This document shows positions 6,662-8,201 of a stretch of DNA of 8,201 nucleotides, in pieces. The DNA is from Candidatus Margulisiibacteriota bacterium. Its GTDB lineage: Bacteria > Margulisbacteria > WOR-1 > O2-12-FULL-45-9. The stretch lies in NCBI GenBank assembly GCA_018814265.1, contig JAHIZU010000007.1, forward strand, positions 1-8,201. The letters are read 5' to 3'. The first letter of the stretch is position 1; the number at the start of each line of letters is the position of its first letter. Below the pieces are notes generated by a model that ran no database searches, was not told the DNA's origin, and saw only the letters and a program-made list of their open reading frames with translations. The translations under genes and the position numbers were made by a program.

Positions 6662-7459
6662 ATGTTGTATCTTTTTTTGCTCTTTGTAATTGGGACAATT
6701 GTTGGCAGTTTCTTAAACGTTTGCATTCATCGTTTGCCGCGCGGTGAATCGATCATCTTCCCCGCTTCACATTGCCCCCTTTGCCATCAAAGGCTAAAGG
6801 CTTTTGATCTGGTGCCAATCCTGACCTATCTTTTCCTGAGGGGCCAATGCCGTTATTGTAAAGCGCCGATCTCCTCCCGCTATCCGCTAGTCGAGTTTAT
6901 GACCGGCGCATTTTTTGTTGTTGCGGCAATAAAATTTCCCCTGCTGTCACTGTCTTTCTGGTTTGCTGCGGTTTTCAGCGCCTTGCTAATTATTGTTTTC
7001 TTTGTTGACCTTGAGCAAATGGTGGTGCCGGATGTGGTGAGTGTTGGCGGAATCTCGCTGGGGTTGCTCTATAACTTAGCCCGGGCTTTAGCTTTTCCCC
7101 AAGCCGGTGAGGCAAATCCCTTTTGGTCGGCCCTGGCCGGAGTAATATTAGGGTTCCTGCTGTTCTTTTTGATCGGCGCGCTGGGTAAGTTTTTATTTAA
7201 AAAAGAAGCTATTGGAGAGGGAGACCTGTTTCTGGCAGCTATGCTGGGGGCGTGCCTGGGCTGGCAACAGCTCTTACTGGCTGTTTTTTTAGCTTACCTG
7301 CTGGCCGGGGTCGTTTCCCTGGTGCTGTTGGCCGCTGGCAAATTAAAAATGGGTGATTATGTTCCCTTTGGGCCGGCCTTGGTCAGCGGAGGCTTGGTTG
7401 CCTTGTTCTTTGGCCAGCAGATACTCAACTGGTATTTGAACTTATTTTATGTGGTTTAA
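6662..7459 (+). CDS. pilD: prepilin peptidase / N-methyltransferase (type IV leader peptidase)
   Basis: This integral membrane aspartic protease cleaves class III signal peptides of prepilins and pseudopilins and, in this full-length form, N-methylates the new terminus. The 265 residues start with a membrane helix and GSFLNVCIHRLPRG (15-28), followed by the zinc-binding cysteine pairs C38/C41 and C63/C66 of the methylase domain. The catalytic aspartates are D116 in VDLEQMVVPD (115-124) and D188 in GEGD (185-188), set among several hydrophobic membrane segments. The second motif reads GEGDLFL; the lysine commonly found two residues after GxGD is phenylalanine here. The ATG directly follows an in-frame TAA (6659-6661), so no longer protein is possible, and no Shine-Dalgarno is evident. 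It is the first gene of the rightward operon and the partner of pilT across the shared control region. The symbol could equally be pulO or gspO. Confidence 0.94.
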   Translation: MLYLFLLFVIGTIVGSFLNVCIHRLPRGESIIFPASHCPLCHQRLKAFDLVPILTYLFLRGQCRYCKAPISSRYPLVEFMTGAFFVVAAIKFPLLSLSFWFAAVFSALLIIVFFVDLEQMVVPDVVSVGGISLGLLYNLARALAFPQAGEANPFWSALAGVILGFLLFFLIGALGKFLFKKEAIGEGDLFLAAMLGACLGWQQLLLAVFLAYLLAGVVSLVLLAAGKLKMGDYVPFGPALVSGGLVALFFGQQILNWYLNLFYVV

Positions 7460-7465
7460 TCAATT

Positions 7466-7729
7466 ATGAAAAAATTTGGCGTTTTGTTGTTTGTTTTGTT
7501 AATTCTTTACTTTATTTTTCTCATTCGGCAGGATATAATTGACAGCTTGGAACTGAAGCGGGAGAAGCATCGAGCGGCTACGAGCATTCAACAGGCAGAG
7601 GTTCAGGCTAAAAGCTTAGCCAACCGGCTCAAGGCTTTACAAAATGACAGCTATGTTGAAAGCTTGGCCAGAACCCGCCTGGGTTTGATAAAAAAGGGCG
7701 AAACAGCTTATAAAGTTATCGGGAGGTGA
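7466..7729 (+). CDS. DivIC/FtsB-like septum formation initiator
   Basis: The 87-residue protein has one N-terminal membrane helix (about 5-20) after two lysines, then a charged heptad-like coiled coil (about 25-60). The C-terminal segment NDSYVESLARTRLGLIKKGETAYKVI resembles the DivIC/FtsB family pattern of a tyrosine-containing turn, LAR, LGL and a terminal G-E-xx-Y-KV. Such proteins form a bitopic complex with FtsL and FtsQ/DivIB that activates septal peptidoglycan synthesis. Its length fits the family (about 85-130 residues). The ATG lies six bases after the prepilin peptidase stop with no clear ribosome binding site. The next gene is YabR-like; divIC and yabR are adjacent in Bacillus, which strengthens both calls. 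DivIC and FtsB cannot be told apart here. Confidence 0.88.
   Translation: MKKFGVLLFVLLILYFIFLIRQDIIDSLELKREKHRAATSIQQAEVQAKSLANRLKALQNDSYVESLARTRLGLIKKGETAYKVIGR
7722..7729 (+). promoter_or_regulatory. strong ribosome binding site fixing a TTG start
   Basis: GGAGGTGA matches eight bases of the anti-Shine-Dalgarno complement and includes the TGA stop of the divIC-like gene. It lies eight bases before the in-frame TTG at 7738 and overlaps the GTG at 7726. It therefore supports TTG 7738 as the start of the S1 gene and argues against GTG 7726. Confidence 0.8.
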
Positions 7730-7737
7730 AAACGAGT

Positions 7738-8166
7738 TTGTCTATTGATATCGGTTCGGAAATCGAAGGAAAAATAACCGGAGTGGCTAATTTTGGCGCT
7801 TTTGTTGAGTTGCCGGAGGGGAATGCCGGGCTGATCCACATTTCTCAAATCGCGGATACTTACGTGCGCGACGTTAGCAAGCACCTGAAAGTTGGCGATG
7901 TTGTAAAAGTTAAGGTCCTGGGCTCGGCCAAGGCGGGTAAGTATGATCTGTCCATAAAACAGGTTGGCCAGGCTAGCTGGCAACAACAGCAGCCGTCGCC
8001 GCCACAGCGGCGACGGAGGTCCAGGGAACAAGAGGATCAACCAGCGCCAGGCAGCTTTGAGGATAAAATCACCCAATTTCTAAAGCAGAGTGAAGAAAAG
8101 CAGCAGGACTGGAAGCGCAATATTGACAACAAGCACGGGATCAAGAAGAAGAAACGCATTGTCTAA
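7738..8166 (+). CDS. YabR-like S1 RNA-binding protein (TTG start)
   Basis: Counting from TTG 7738 the protein has 142 residues. Residues 3-75 are one S1 (OB-fold) RNA-binding domain: GSEIEGKITGVANFGAFVEL, GLIHISQIAD, and HLKVGDVVKVKVL. A low-complexity linker follows, rich in glutamine, proline and arginine. The C-terminal SFEDKITQFLKQSEEKQQDWKR resembles the conserved tail of YabR-type proteins (FEDKL..FLKDSEE..), and the protein ends in a basic KKKKRIV. With the TTG start the N-terminus MSIDIGSEIEGK lines up with Bacillus YabR. A GTG at 7726 would add four residues (MKTS) but overlaps the Shine-Dalgarno. The molecular role of YabR is poorly defined; an RNA- or ribosome-associated role is inferred from the domain. 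It closes the rightward operon behind the divIC-like gene. Confidence 0.9.
   Translation: MSIDIGSEIEGKITGVANFGAFVELPEGNAGLIHISQIADTYVRDVSKHLKVGDVVKVKVLGSAKAGKYDLSIKQVGQASWQQQQPSPPQRRRRSREQEDQPAPGSFEDKITQFLKQSEEKQQDWKRNIDNKHGIKKKKRIV
7993..8016 (+). other. perfect 10-bp hairpin inside the S1 gene
   Basis: CCGTCGCCGC (7993-8002) and GCGGCGACGG (8007-8016) are exact reverse complements around a four-base loop CACA. This gives a very stable GC-rich stem in the mRNA. It encodes the proline/arginine part of the linker (PSPPQRRRR) between the S1 domain and the conserved tail. No U-run follows, so it does not look like a terminator. Confidence 0.7.
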
Positions 8167-8182
8167 CTTAGCTGCCCGGGTG

Positions 8183-8197
8183 CCCGCCTTCGGCGGG
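8183..8197 (+). terminator. GC-rich hairpin after the S1 gene, possible terminator
   Basis: CCCGCC (8183-8188) pairs with GGCGGG (8192-8197) around a three-base loop TTC, beginning 16 bases after the stop codon at 8164-8166. The position fits a terminator for the rightward operon. The window ends four bases later (TAAA), so a T-tract cannot be confirmed and none is visible. Confidence 0.4.
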
Positions 8198-8201
8198 TAA
8201 A

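Noticed and set aside
7708..8076. Minus-strand open frame of 122 codons across the S1 gene
   Set aside because: The plus strand encodes a clear S1 domain with a strong ribosome binding site; the minus frame has low-complexity sequence mirroring it.

Overview
The window is almost entirely coding: nine genes in two divergently transcribed clusters that share a short control region near 6564-6661. Its gene content suggests a bacterium with an outer membrane (a YjbH-family beta-barrel protein) and type IV pili or a related secretion system (PilT, prepilin peptidase). It also carries a DapL-like aminotransferase and a DivIC-type protein next to a YabR-type S1 protein, a pairing familiar from Firmicutes and neighbouring phyla. 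This mixture of Gram-positive-like and diderm traits fits a deep-branching diderm such as the Margulisbacteria/Saganbacteria (WOR-1) group. That placement is a guess from gene content; no rRNA or species marker is present.

Left cluster (minus strand, 6563 down to position 1): pilT, lipA, a DapL-like aminotransferase, pdxA, ksgA/rsmA and a yjbH-like gene that runs off the left edge. Every junction overlaps, by 38, 4, 8, 4 and 4 bases in order, so this looks like one translationally coupled operon. It joins pilus retraction, lipoate synthesis, amino-acid metabolism, vitamin B6 synthesis, 16S rRNA dimethylation and an outer-membrane polysaccharide-associated protein. The yjbH-like gene begins with GTG inside the ksgA stop codon and reads open for 557 codons to the window edge.

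Control region: two near-consensus sigma70-type promoters face away from each other and their -10 boxes overlap by two bases. Each has a 17-base spacer. One serves the pilT operon and the other the prepilin peptidase operon.

Right cluster (plus strand, 6662 to 8166): prepilin peptidase, a small DivIC/FtsB-like division protein, and a YabR-like S1 RNA-binding protein. The last gene very probably starts at a TTG (7738) behind a strong Shine-Dalgarno sequence that overlaps the divIC stop. A GC-rich hairpin follows it at the right edge.

The most striking feature is inside lipA: a pair of inverted REP-like palindromic sequences (5109-5170) inserted in frame and translated, adding about ten residues to an otherwise intact lipoyl synthase. 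The two copies differ only at one foot position and at bases that compensate across their hairpin stems.
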